Positions 7,432 through 15,437 of a stretch of DNA of 64,000 nt are shown piece after piece. The DNA is from a bacterium (GTDB lineage: Bacteria; Patescibacteriota; Minisyncoccia; UBA6257; GWB1-50-10). The position numbers were made by a program, and so were the translations under genes. The notes beneath the pieces are model-generated. The model saw only the letters and a list, made by a program, of their open reading frames with translations, was not told the origin of the DNA and did not search any database. Where the stretch lies: NCBI GenBank assembly GCA_021825465.1, contig JAKAGX010000001.1, forward strand, positions 12,952 through 76,951. The letters run 5' to 3'. Numbering within the stretch: the stretch's first letter is position 1; every line of letters starts with the position of its first letter.

Positions 7432-8631
7432 TCAGGCGATCACGCCGCCGCCGAGGAGTTCACCCTTTTTCGAATAGAAGACGGCAGACTGGCCCGGCGC
7501 GACAAATTTAACCGGATCGTCGAAGACGATCTTAAAATCCTTTCCCTCTTTCTCGAGGCGAGCCTTCGCGAGCGGCTGCCGGTAGCGCACTCTCGCATAA
7601 ACTATCGATTCTCCGTTATCCATTATCCGCTCCACCGTATTCACCTGGCGGAGATTCATCTCTTTTTTGAAAAGTGCCGGATTGTCGTCCCCTTCCGCGA
7701 CGATGAGCGTGTTCGTTTTCAAATCCTTTCCCGCAACGTAGTACGGTTTATGATCGGGATTTTTTACCTTCAAATCGACGCCAAGATGCCGCTGGCCGAT
7801 GGTATAGAAATAAATCCCTTCGTGCTGACCCACGACATCACCTTCGGTCGTGAGGATTTCGCCCGGCTTTTCCGGCAAATACTGTTTTAAAAAATCCTCA
7901 AGGTCCACCTGGCCCAAGAAACAAATTCCCTGCGAGTCCTTTTTCTCCGCCGTCGGGAGCCCCGCCTTCCGCGCAATTTCACGCACCTCGAGTTTTGTAT
8001 GCCCGCCGATCGGAAACAAACAATATTTGAGCTGCTCCGGCGTCAATGTCCACAAAAAATACGACTGATCCTTATTTTTATCCTTCGCTTCCATCAGAGA
8101 ATAATTTACGAGCTTCCCCCCACGTTCCGAGCGGAACGTCTCGGAGGCGCGGGCGGCTTGGTCTCCGGAGGAGCGAACGCGCCGAGAGTCGAGGCTGCTT
8201 TTTTCCGCTGGAGAAAAAAGACGGCCGGTTCCGCGAGAAATGCGGCGGGAAGCGAGTCGTACGTAGTGTCCGGTCGCGATGTAATCCGCCCCCGCTGCGA
8301 GCGCTTTCTCGAGGAACAAGCCGAATTTGATATCCTTGTTGCACATGACGTCGGGATTCGGCGTAATGCCGTCGCGATAGGCGGAAACCATGTAATCCAC
8401 GACGTTTTCTTTGTATTCCCGCTCCATGTCGAACACATAGAACGGGATACCGAGGTGTTCGGCAGCCCGCCGGGCGTCCAGGGCATCGCGTTCCGCGCAA
8501 CCATCCACGTTGTACCCGCGGATATAGACGCCTGTCACTTCGCAGCCTTGCCTTTTCAGCAAATACGCGGCAACCGACGAATCCACTCCACCGGACATTC
8601 CAACAAATACTTTATTCTTTGACTTGGCCAT
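7432..8631 (-). CDS. mnmA: tRNA-uridine 2-sulfurtransferase with an in-frame palindromic insert
   Basis: This 399-aa enzyme makes the 2-thiouridine at the wobble position of Lys, Glu and Gln tRNAs. The PP-loop SGGVDSSVA is at the N-terminus. The catalytic Cys lies in NPDVMCNKDIKFG and the second Cys in GICFLGQVD. Residues of about 127-173 are an Arg/Ser-rich insertion (SRRVRSSGDQAARASE and surroundings) absent from normal MnmA, between ATGHYVRLA and the KDQSYFLW loop. Without it the length is about 352, the family norm. The insert is encoded by the palindromic element at 8112-8253 and is probably a surface loop, so the enzyme may still work. Confidence 0.95.
   Translation of the reverse strand: MAKSKNKVFVGMSGGVDSSVAAYLLKRQGCEVTGVYIRGYNVDGCAERDALDARRAAEHLGIPFYVFDMEREYKENVVDYMVSAYRDGITPNPDVMCNKDIKFGLFLEKALAAGADYIATGHYVRLASRRISRGTGRLFSPAEKSSLDSRRVRSSGDQAARASETFRSERGGKLVNYSLMEAKDKNKDQSYFLWTLTPEQLKYCLFPIGGHTKLEVREIARKAGLPTAEKKDSQGICFLGQVDLEDFLKQYLPEKPGEILTTEGDVVGQHEGIYFYTIGQRHLGVDLKVKNPDHKPYYVAGKDLKTNTLIVAEGDDNPALFKKEMNLRQVNTVERIMDNGESIVYARVRYRQPLAKARLEKEGKDFKIVFDDPVKFVAPGQSAVFYSKKGELLGGGVIA
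8112..8253. repeat. Palindromic element inserted in frame in mnmA
   Basis: About 142 bp of nested inverted repeats. The termini are GCTTCCC-like and inverted. ACGTTCCG/CGGAACGT lies at 8122-8129 and 8132-8139. GGCGCG/CGCGCC lies at 8146-8151 and 8178-8183. CTTTTTTC/GAAAAAAG lies at 8198-8205 and 8213-8220, around a CGCTGGA loop. The minus strand aligns along its length with the plus strand of the element in tgt (53940-54089). Shared parts include CTCCAGCGG, the GACCAAGC/TACCAAGC region and CCTC-GAGAC-ACGT. The mnmA frame stays open throughout. Confidence 0.8.
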
Positions 8632-8647
8632 GAAATTGGTCTAAAAT
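8619..8647 (+). promoter_or_regulatory. Sigma-70-type promoter of efp
   Basis: TTGACT at 8619-8624 and TAAAAT at 8642-8647 are separated by exactly 17 nt. The efp ATG is at 8659, so the transcript would have a leader of only about 5 nt and no Shine-Dalgarno. The -35 lies inside the 5' end of the divergent mnmA gene. Confidence 0.75.
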
Positions 8648-8658
8648 GGGTTTTTGTT

Positions 8659-9225
8659 ATGGCACGGTTATCCTACAACGAACTCAAAGTCGGCACAATC
8701 TTCGTGAAAGACGGATCCCCTTACAAGGTCCTCGATTCGGCATTCGTCCGCATGCAACAGCGGAAACCCGTCATGCAACTCAAGATCGAAAACCTCGTGA
8801 GCGGCAAGGTGCAGGAATATGCAGCTCACCAAAACGAGGAATTCGAAGAAGCGGAGATCGAAGTGATGCCGGTCGTCTTTATCTATCAAAACCGTGGCGA
8901 ATATTGGTTCAATGAAAAGGGCAATCCGAAAAACCGATTTCAACTGAAGGACGACATTTTGGGACAAGCGGCCCAATTCTTGAAGGCAAATACGGAACTC
9001 ACCGCTTATAAATTCGACGGAAAGATCATCAACATCGAACTGCCGATCAAAATGGATCTCAAGGTGACCGAAGCGCCGCCCGCCATCAAGGGCAATACCG
9101 CGCAAGGCGGCACCAAAACGGTAACCCTCGAAACCGGCGCAAAAGTGAACGTTCCCCTTTTCGTGGAGGAAGACGACACCGTGAAGGTCAACACGCAAAC
9201 CGGCGAATATATCGAACGGCTTTAA
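8659..9225 (+). CDS. efp: Elongation factor P
   Basis: This 188-aa protein has the three beta-barrel domains of EF-P. It binds between the P and E sites to relieve ribosome stalling at polyproline. The KOW-like N-terminal domain begins LSYNELKVGTIF, and the C-terminal OB domain holds the EF-P signature near VNTQTGEYIERL. The tip loop that normally reads PGKG and carries the modified Lys or Arg is RMQQRKP here, so the canonical modification site is replaced. It is one of the few plus-strand genes, and it converges on the ATPase gene with a 4-nt overlap of stop regions. Confidence 0.95.
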   Translation: MARLSYNELKVGTIFVKDGSPYKVLDSAFVRMQQRKPVMQLKIENLVSGKVQEYAAHQNEEFEEAEIEVMPVVFIYQNRGEYWFNEKGNPKNRFQLKDDILGQAAQFLKANTELTAYKFDGKIINIELPIKMDLKVTEAPPAIKGNTAQGGTKTVTLETGAKVNVPLFVEEDDTVKVNTQTGEYIERL

Positions 9226-9244
9226 GAACCGAGGTTCTTTAAAG
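9220..9244. terminator. Bidirectional hairpin over two convergent stop codons
   Basis: CTTTAAGAACC (9220-9230) pairs with GGTTCTTTAAAG (9233-9244) around a two-base loop, with one bulged base. The left arm contains the TAA of efp and the TAA of the convergent ATPase gene. Each arm gives a short T stretch on the outgoing strand, so one hairpin may serve both transcripts. Confidence 0.6.
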
Positions 9245-10946
9245 ACTCCTTGAGCGACTCGCGGAGCGATTCGATGTCGTGATTCCCCTCTTTGGGCCCT
9301 TTTGCCGATTTCGTCTCTTCTTTCAAATCCGCAAGTGAAATGGTTCCGGTATCCGGAGGCGTTTCCGCCGCTTCATCCCCGCCCACAATGGTCTGTTTTC
9401 TGGTGTTCACGGGTTTCTGCACCGGCTGCCGCCTGAAATTCTTCAAAAAAGGACGTCTTCGCTCGTAATGGCCGTTATGACCCGGATGGTTCTGCGTGCT
9501 CGGCACATTCGCCGCGGGCGATCCTCCTTTTTGATCTTCTTGGAATTCTATCCCAAGCTTCGCAAGATCCGAGAATCTTGAGGCAGTTTCTTTTTCTTCA
9601 TGCCGGTGCTCGAACTTCCGTTCCGCCGCCTCATCTTCCTTCGGACCCATGATGCCGCTCCATCGATTGATCTCCTCCTCCACGGCCCACCGCGGACGGG
9701 CATAGATCCTTCGCGAAGTCTCGATGATCTTTTCGGCGATCGCCGGAGACGATTCCAAATTGAACGGCGGCAAGGTCGTCGCCGAGAACGGGCGCGACGT
9801 GACGCCGTCCACCAAAAGCTTCAAATAAACGTGATAGTTGGGCAAATTCACGAGATCTTGCGCCATAAACTCGGGCTCGAACTCTTTTTCCAAAAATTCC
9901 GCGTCGGCAGCTCCGACCCGGAACGATATCATGGTGCCGACGTTGCCGAACACAGCATCGCGGACCTTCGTTGAAACGTCCGTCACGAGCTGTCCCACAT
10001 ACTGATGAGCGAGAACGAGGTCCAACCGGTACTTCCGCGCTTCGGAGAGGATGTTCGCGAACGAATCGGTGGCAAAATTTTGGAATTCGTCGACGTAAAG
10101 GTAAAAGTCGACGCGTTCATCTTCCGGAATCCTCACCCGTTCCATCGCGGCAAGCTGCATCTTCGTGATGAGCATGGACCCTAAAAGCGCCGAATTGTCT
10201 TCGCCGATCCTCCCTTTCGATACGTTCACGAGGAAGATCTTCCCCGTATTCATGATCTCGAAGATGTCGATCGTACTTTTTGATTGACCGACGATATTCC
10301 GGACGAGCGCAGTCGAAAGGAACTGGCCGACTTTGTTCTGGATCGGCGCGATGGCTTCGTTCCGGAACTGGTCGCGCCATTCCTCGAACTCGTTCACCCA
10401 AAAGGCTTTCACGACCGGATCCTTGATATTGTCCACGATCTTTTGCCGGTATTCTTTGTCGACCAAAATGCGCGTGATGCCGAGCAAGGTTGTCCCGGGC
10501 GTATCGAGGAGCGCGAGGATGGCATTATTCAAAATGTATTCCATTCTCGCCGACCAAACGTTCGACCAAATCTTCGTGAAAATTCCCATGAGGCCCGACG
10601 CGACCAAGTGTTTGTACTTCGGATCGGGCAGCTCCAAAACATTGAAGCCGATGTGAAAATCGGTATCGGCCGGATTGAAGTAAATGACGTCCTGCAGCCG
10701 TTCCTCGGGGATCTTTTCAAGGAGACCTTCGACAAGTTCGCCGTGAGGGTCGACGACGCACAATCCTTCGCCGTTCGCAATATCCTGCACGATCAAGTTA
10801 TTGAGCATCGCCGTTTTGCCGGTACCCGTCTTTCCGATCACATACATGTGCTGACGCCGGTCGCGGCGCTTGATGCCGAAAAGCTTGTTCGAGTTCCGGA
10901 AATCAACTCTCCCGAAGTATGCTACGTCTTTGTCGTTCTCGGCCAT
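9222..10946 (-). CDS. VirD4/TraG-like AAA ATPase (TraM-recognition type)
   Basis: This 574-aa P-loop ATPase is related to conjugative coupling proteins and DUF87/HerA-like motors. Walker A is GKTGTGKTAML, and the Walker B region is YLYVDEFQNFATDSF, followed by LSEARKYRLDLVLAHQYVGQL. The last 150 residues or so are hydrophilic, disordered-looking and low in complexity. It has no membrane segment, unlike VirD4. It is a paralogue of the 484-aa ATPase at 44428-45882. Such ATPases recur in CPR genomes without a full type IV secretion set. DNA or protein translocation is the likely role, but the substrate is unknown. Confidence 0.8.
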   Translation of the reverse strand: MAENDKDVAYFGRVDFRNSNKLFGIKRRDRRQHMYVIGKTGTGKTAMLNNLIVQDIANGEGLCVVDPHGELVEGLLEKIPEERLQDVIYFNPADTDFHIGFNVLELPDPKYKHLVASGLMGIFTKIWSNVWSARMEYILNNAILALLDTPGTTLLGITRILVDKEYRQKIVDNIKDPVVKAFWVNEFEEWRDQFRNEAIAPIQNKVGQFLSTALVRNIVGQSKSTIDIFEIMNTGKIFLVNVSKGRIGEDNSALLGSMLITKMQLAAMERVRIPEDERVDFYLYVDEFQNFATDSFANILSEARKYRLDLVLAHQYVGQLVTDVSTKVRDAVFGNVGTMISFRVGAADAEFLEKEFEPEFMAQDLVNLPNYHVYLKLLVDGVTSRPFSATTLPPFNLESSPAIAEKIIETSRRIYARPRWAVEEEINRWSGIMGPKEDEAAERKFEHRHEEKETASRFSDLAKLGIEFQEDQKGGSPAANVPSTQNHPGHNGHYERRRPFLKNFRRQPVQKPVNTRKQTIVGGDEAAETPPDTGTISLADLKEETKSAKGPKEGNHDIESLRESLKESLKNLGS

Positions 10947-10958
10947 GGTAGTTACATT

Positions 10959-12215
10959 TTACAGTAAATTTTTATACTTCTCCAACAACTCTTCCGTCAC
11001 GCCGTTCCGAAGACAAATATCCCGGTAAAGATGTGCCGAAGGGCGCATTTTTCTTTCGAGGGTTTTATAATCAACTTCGATAAGGCCAAATCGCGGCCAA
11101 AAACCTTCCCCCCACTCGAAATTATCCAAAAGAGACCAGTGGAGGTACCCTCTCACATCCACCCCGTTTTCGATTGCTCGATGGACCCGCTTCAAGGTTT
11201 CTACAATAAACCACGGCCGCTTAACATCCCCCTCGTCGGCCAAGCCGTTTTCCGTGATATAGATCGGCTTCCCGAACCGCTTGAGATCCATGAGTACATG
11301 CTCCATCGACTCCGGATAAAGCTCCCACCCCAGATCTGAAAGGATTCGATTCTTCCGGTTCTTCCACCAGTGATCCATTTTATGGTGGAAGTAATGGTTC
11401 AAACCGATGAAATCCTGATAATTGGCAATTCGGCCCAGGAAGTAGAAATTCCACCACCAGTCTGCAACCGCCTTAAAAATGTGCCCCGTAAAACTCCTCC
11501 GCGAAGCTTCGAAGTGCATGTTATGCGAAGCAATACCGATTTGCGCTTCCGGCGATATTCTTTTAATGACGTGGTACGCCGCAATGTGAGCTTTTATGAG
11601 ATTATGAAAAACTTTCAAATACGCGGAAGGGTTCATCTTCTGAGGCGGCCATTCTCCAATCAAAAAAGATTCGGCGCTGTAGACCTGCGGCTCATTCAGC
11701 GTTATCCAAAACCGCACGTCGTGGCTCAACGCTGTAACCACTCGATCCGCATACCGCGCAAAATACTTCGGCATATGCTTCGATTCCCATCCCCCCTTGT
11801 CTCGGAGCCAGAGCGGGATCGGCCAATGCCAGATCGTGACGAACGGCTCAAGGCCGTTCGTCCGCGCCGAGCGAATGACATCCTGATAGTGTTGTATTTC
11901 CCGCTCGTCGAATTTTCCTTCTTCCGGCTCGATACGCGACCATTCGAGCGAGAAACGCGTGGCATTGTGTCCCATTTCTTTTGCCATCTTGAAGTCGTCG
12001 TCAAACCGGTGATAATTGTCCGCCGCCATGCCGGAAATGAAATTATCCTCCCCGAATTTTTCGATCAGCTTTAGCTTTCTCAGGTGTTTCAGCCGCTTCT
12101 CCGACTTTTCCCACTCGCTCCAGTCATTCACCGTGCTGCCTTCAACTTGATGCGCCGCCGTGGAAGCGCCCCAGAAAAACCCTTTCGGGAAAATGAAACT
12201 ATTTTGCTCTTTCAT
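10959..12215 (-). CDS. Family GH1 glycosidase (beta-glucosidase/beta-galactosidase-like)
   Basis: The 418 aa cover a full GH1 TIM barrel. The N-terminal signature is FPKGFFWGASTAAHQVEGS. The acid/base Glu is in FWITLNEPQV and the nucleophile Glu in IYITENGLAD. The enzyme cleaves beta-linked glucosides or related sugars with retention of configuration. No signal peptide is present, so it probably acts in the cytoplasm on short imported saccharides. Its start overlaps the stop of the next gene upstream by 4 nt, in a run with another glycosidase, a DMT transporter and a glycosyltransferase. Confidence 0.92.
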   Translation of the reverse strand: MKEQNSFIFPKGFFWGASTAAHQVEGSTVNDWSEWEKSEKRLKHLRKLKLIEKFGEDNFISGMAADNYHRFDDDFKMAKEMGHNATRFSLEWSRIEPEEGKFDEREIQHYQDVIRSARTNGLEPFVTIWHWPIPLWLRDKGGWESKHMPKYFARYADRVVTALSHDVRFWITLNEPQVYSAESFLIGEWPPQKMNPSAYLKVFHNLIKAHIAAYHVIKRISPEAQIGIASHNMHFEASRRSFTGHIFKAVADWWWNFYFLGRIANYQDFIGLNHYFHHKMDHWWKNRKNRILSDLGWELYPESMEHVLMDLKRFGKPIYITENGLADEGDVKRPWFIVETLKRVHRAIENGVDVRGYLHWSLLDNFEWGEGFWPRFGLIEVDYKTLERKMRPSAHLYRDICLRNGVTEELLEKYKNLL

Positions 12216-13213
12216 TGTTGTAAAAGTTGTTTACCTAAATCCCAAAAACTCGGATCGCCGTGGATCTTTCTCCAATACCACCACTCCGATCCCCAGAGAT
12301 AGATGGGCGAAAGGCCGGTCCGTTCGGCAAACTGGAAATTATCGCGGAGCGTCGTCGTCGAGAAATCCGACGTTTGCGCATTCATGCTCTCATAGGCCAA
12401 AGGTGCGCCGTTCAAGGACCACGGTTCGGCTTGCAGTTCCGAAATGAAGACGTTCGAAACGCCCGTCAATTCCTTCACCACAGCTGCCTTCAGAGCATAA
12501 AAAGCCGGCGGAATGAAGAAGTAATGGAATGCGCCGATCGTCGGCGCCGAAACGACGCGGTACAGCGTCGTCCCGAAGACGTTCACGTGCGATGCCGGGG
12601 CGAACCACCACCCCAGCTCCCCGCTGTCGGTCGTCAAAACGGGCCGCGTCGGGTCGAGTTTGTGAACGAGCGCGATCTCCTCATTAAAAAGATTTTGGCT
12701 GAACGGCGGACAGTTGCCGAACACCCCAAGATACGGTTCGTTCTCGATCTGCCATGCTTTGATCGCCGAATACGACTTGTAATGTTCGATCACGTGCGTG
12801 AGATATGAAAGAAGCGCCTGATCGTAACCGTTCGAACCGGGTGCCGGGGCCCAATTCGGAATATGGCATTCAGGCCATCGCGGCACGCGCTCCCCGACCG
12901 CAAGGATAACGTTTTTCCCTTTCGCTTCCGCAAGATTCATTTCCCAATCCAAATCGGAAAAGTCATACGAGCCCTCGCGCGGTTCGAGGTACTGCCAATA
13001 TGCCATAAGAAGGAGGTTTTGCGGATTCAAATCATTCACGATCGATCCATAGGCGGCTTTCCAATCGAGCCCCAGCCCTTCTTTTGCGTAGAGTTCACTG
13101 AACGAAAGGCCCGTTTCGGGATGACCGTTCCCAAAGCTCAAGAGAAAACTCCCGAGATACAGGGAAAAAAGAACGGCAACGATCGCCCCGGCGATTCTCA
13201 AAAACTTCTTCAT
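12212..13213 (-). CDS. Membrane-anchored clan GH-A-like glycosidase
   Basis: The product is 333 aa from the ATG at 13213. An N-terminal membrane anchor (FLRIAGAIVAVLFSLYLGSF) leads into a TIM-barrel glycosidase-like domain. AWQIENEPYLG has the Asn-Glu-Pro of a clan A acid/base site, and VFISELQAEPW supplies a likely nucleophile Glu late in the barrel. The family within the clan (GH5-, GH39- or GH42-like) is not clear. It would act outside the membrane, while the adjacent GH1 enzyme has no export signal. Sequential breakdown of a beta-glycan is a reasonable inference. Confidence 0.65.
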   Translation of the reverse strand: MKKFLRIAGAIVAVLFSLYLGSFLLSFGNGHPETGLSFSELYAKEGLGLDWKAAYGSIVNDLNPQNLLLMAYWQYLEPREGSYDFSDLDWEMNLAEAKGKNVILAVGERVPRWPECHIPNWAPAPGSNGYDQALLSYLTHVIEHYKSYSAIKAWQIENEPYLGVFGNCPPFSQNLFNEEIALVHKLDPTRPVLTTDSGELGWWFAPASHVNVFGTTLYRVVSAPTIGAFHYFFIPPAFYALKAAVVKELTGVSNVFISELQAEPWSLNGAPLAYESMNAQTSDFSTTTLRDNFQFAERTGLSPIYLWGSEWWYWRKIHGDPSFWDLGKQLLQQ

Positions 13214-13214
13214 A

Positions 13215-14117
13215 CTACAGGAAAAGCACGGCAACGCCAGCCGTTATAAGGACAATCGAAATGACCTTTTGACGCACGATTCCCGGCCTTAAGGGCTCCT
13301 TGAGAAGTTTTGGATATTTTTTCGAAAGGAAAACAATGAATCCGAAAAGGAACGCATACTGGATCCCCGAGAGCGCGTTCACCAGGGACACCGGACCCAG
13401 GGAAAACGCATAGTTCACCAAAACGAACGAAAGAAGCGCCGCGATTTGGCCGGCAATGAAAATGAAGTCGGTCTTCACGTTCGATTTTTTGAACGATTTG
13501 AAAATATTCCGTCGCGGGACTTTCGGGAAAAGTAAGAATGCCGCACCGAGGACGGCACCGAACCCCCGCCACATGAAACCGTTGATAAAGGTGTCGTTAT
13601 TGAAAACGAATTTCATCAAAACCTGCGACGCGCCGAAGAGGACCGCCGCAAGGATCGAACCCAAAAAGAGCCTTGCGCCCATGTGCGCCAAGCGTTCTTT
13701 CAAGGACTCTTCGTGGGACACGATGAATCCGCCGATGACGATGAGGGCGAAGCCGATCAATTGATCCGTGTTCAGAAATTCGCCGAGCGCGAAGAAAGCC
13801 ATCAAAAAGACGAAGATCGGCGTCATGCCCCCCGTCAAAGGAACCACTTGGGACGCTTCTTCGCGCGCAAGCAGCTTATAGAGAATGAGGAGCGCATAGA
13901 CATATGTCACGCCCGATGCGAGAGCTGCGAGGACGACGGCGACCGACGGCGCAAAAAAACTGAACGGCAAAAGAACGACGGTCAAGGCGCCGAGGATGTT
14001 CACAAAAAACGTGTAAACCCACGGATCGGGGATGAGATCTTTCAGCATCACCTTCGAAACCACGAACGATATGGCGTTCAAAAAATACGCGACGAGACCG
14101 ATGTAAAGCCAGTTCAT
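13215..14117 (-). CDS. EamA/DMT-family transporter
   Basis: This 300-aa protein has about ten membrane helices in two EamA repeats, each opening with a short cytoplasmic turn. The pattern includes VVPLTGGMTPIFVFLMAFFALGEFL and, in the second half, SLVNALSGIQYAFLFGFIVFL, typical of the drug/metabolite transporter fold. Substrates of this family range from amino acids to nucleotide sugars and cannot be read from sequence. It overlaps the glycosyltransferase gene by 4 nt and is followed directly by a glycosidase, so a sugar-linked substrate is possible. Confidence 0.85.
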   Translation of the reverse strand: MNWLYIGLVAYFLNAISFVVSKVMLKDLIPDPWVYTFFVNILGALTVVLLPFSFFAPSVAVVLAALASGVTYVYALLILYKLLAREEASQVVPLTGGMTPIFVFLMAFFALGEFLNTDQLIGFALIVIGGFIVSHEESLKERLAHMGARLFLGSILAAVLFGASQVLMKFVFNNDTFINGFMWRGFGAVLGAAFLLFPKVPRRNIFKSFKKSNVKTDFIFIAGQIAALLSFVLVNYAFSLGPVSLVNALSGIQYAFLFGFIVFLSKKYPKLLKEPLRPGIVRQKVISIVLITAGVAVLFL

Positions 14118-15421
14118 CCCTTTTTCTTTTCGATCAACTTTTCGATGTTATACGCTCCCATTTTTTCCGCTTCCAAAAATCCGTGCATGGCAGCCTCCGC
14201 GAACCACCCGTCCTTCACGTAATCAAAGAGCCACTCGTGGGTATATTCCGGATCGTATTGGTCCATGCCGGCGCCGACTTTAAAAAGCCATTCCCGATTG
14301 AAATCTTCCTGCGAACCGATGGGCGGCGCAATGATGATCGGCAATCCCAAGCCGCAATAAAACGAAAGTTCCGACGGCTTCGTCCAAAGAATATCCGTTA
14401 CGCGGAGCATTTTATTGAATTTCTCGAAGTAATCGGGAATGCCGATGGCCCACAGGATCTCGGCCCCGTCGTCGAACGGCTCCCTGAATCCGAGTTTTTT
14501 GAGCTCGTCCGCAAAATAATTCATCGCCGTTCGGTGAGTGCCGGCAGAAAGGACGACCTTCACTTTCTTTGCCCTGATATCATCCTGCAAACTTTTTACG
14601 ATCGCGATACCGATCTCTTTTTGTGCCCCCGCTCCGCCGATCGAAAACATGAGCGTGAGCGGGCGTCCGGCTTCCTTCGGCAGTGCACCGAAGTTTTCCT
14701 TGATAACGGGACCATACTCGCTTGCATACCGCCCCCTCGGGTCGAGGTTCACGAGCCGCGGACCCATGTCTTTCCGCAACGTTTTCATTCCCGGTCCGCC
14801 GATGTTCTCTTTCGGAAGCGGATACCCGGTCAAATGGATGTTCCCTTCTTTGATGCCGTAGAGTTTCAACCGCTCAAAGACCCGATCGGTCGAAGCACAG
14901 TAATGGATCCTTGTCTTTTCAGGATTCAAAGGAGCCCAACTCCGAGCGACGTCGGCATCGGCTGTCACACAGTAAATGTCGCCGGGATAACGCCATTCTT
15001 CGGCCATGAACGCCGTCGTAAAGAATGTGGTGATGAGCGGGATCTTCCCCTTGGATAACCGCTCAATGATGTCTCTCCCCCATCCGCGCCGAATGAGGCG
15101 GTATTCTTGCCGCAAAGTCCCGGTCGGACGCGAAAGATCGCGTTTCGGGTAAAAGTTCAAAATGCGCTGAAAGCGATCATATAAATAGAAAACGGCAGAT
15201 CCCACAAGCGGCACCCGTTTGAAGCGGGAAATAAATTCATAAAAATGCGACGTACTGGACCAAATCTCCCGGTCGTCCGTCGGGATCCCCTCATAATCGT
15301 TTGCATTGATCACTTTCCCGTCGGGAGAGAGATCCCTCAACGGGAAGGCCGTCCGCTGATGGCCGTATCCCATGGAAACCGCGATGACCCATGCCTTCCC
15401 CTTCGGAGCATCTTTCGCCAT
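14114..15421 (-). CDS. GT-B-fold glycosyltransferase-like protein (MGDG synthase/MurG-like)
   Basis: The product is 435 aa. The N-terminal motif WVIAVSMGYGHQRTA is the Gly-rich loop seen in MGDG synthase and MurG-like GT-B enzymes (GxGHxxA). The C-terminal half holds LTLMFSIGGAGAQKEIG and WTKPSELSFYCGLGLPIIIAPPIGSQEDFN. The latter resembles the nucleotide-sugar-binding region of the same group. It probably transfers a sugar to a lipid or cell-surface acceptor at the membrane. A TATAAT lies 8 nt upstream of its ATG, so transcription may start here independently of pepA. Confidence 0.65.
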   Translation of the reverse strand: MAKDAPKGKAWVIAVSMGYGHQRTAFPLRDLSPDGKVINANDYEGIPTDDREIWSSTSHFYEFISRFKRVPLVGSAVFYLYDRFQRILNFYPKRDLSRPTGTLRQEYRLIRRGWGRDIIERLSKGKIPLITTFFTTAFMAEEWRYPGDIYCVTADADVARSWAPLNPEKTRIHYCASTDRVFERLKLYGIKEGNIHLTGYPLPKENIGGPGMKTLRKDMGPRLVNLDPRGRYASEYGPVIKENFGALPKEAGRPLTLMFSIGGAGAQKEIGIAIVKSLQDDIRAKKVKVVLSAGTHRTAMNYFADELKKLGFREPFDDGAEILWAIGIPDYFEKFNKMLRVTDILWTKPSELSFYCGLGLPIIIAPPIGSQEDFNREWLFKVGAGMDQYDPEYTHEWLFDYVKDGWFAEAAMHGFLEAEKMGAYNIEKLIEKKKG

Positions 15422-15437
15422 ATGAAGTTATTATAAA

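Noticed and set aside
9222..10946. Full type IV secretion or conjugation system
   Set aside because: Only VirD4-like ATPases and membrane partners are present. No relaxase, VirB4, VirB6, VirB8-10 or pilin gene is in the window.
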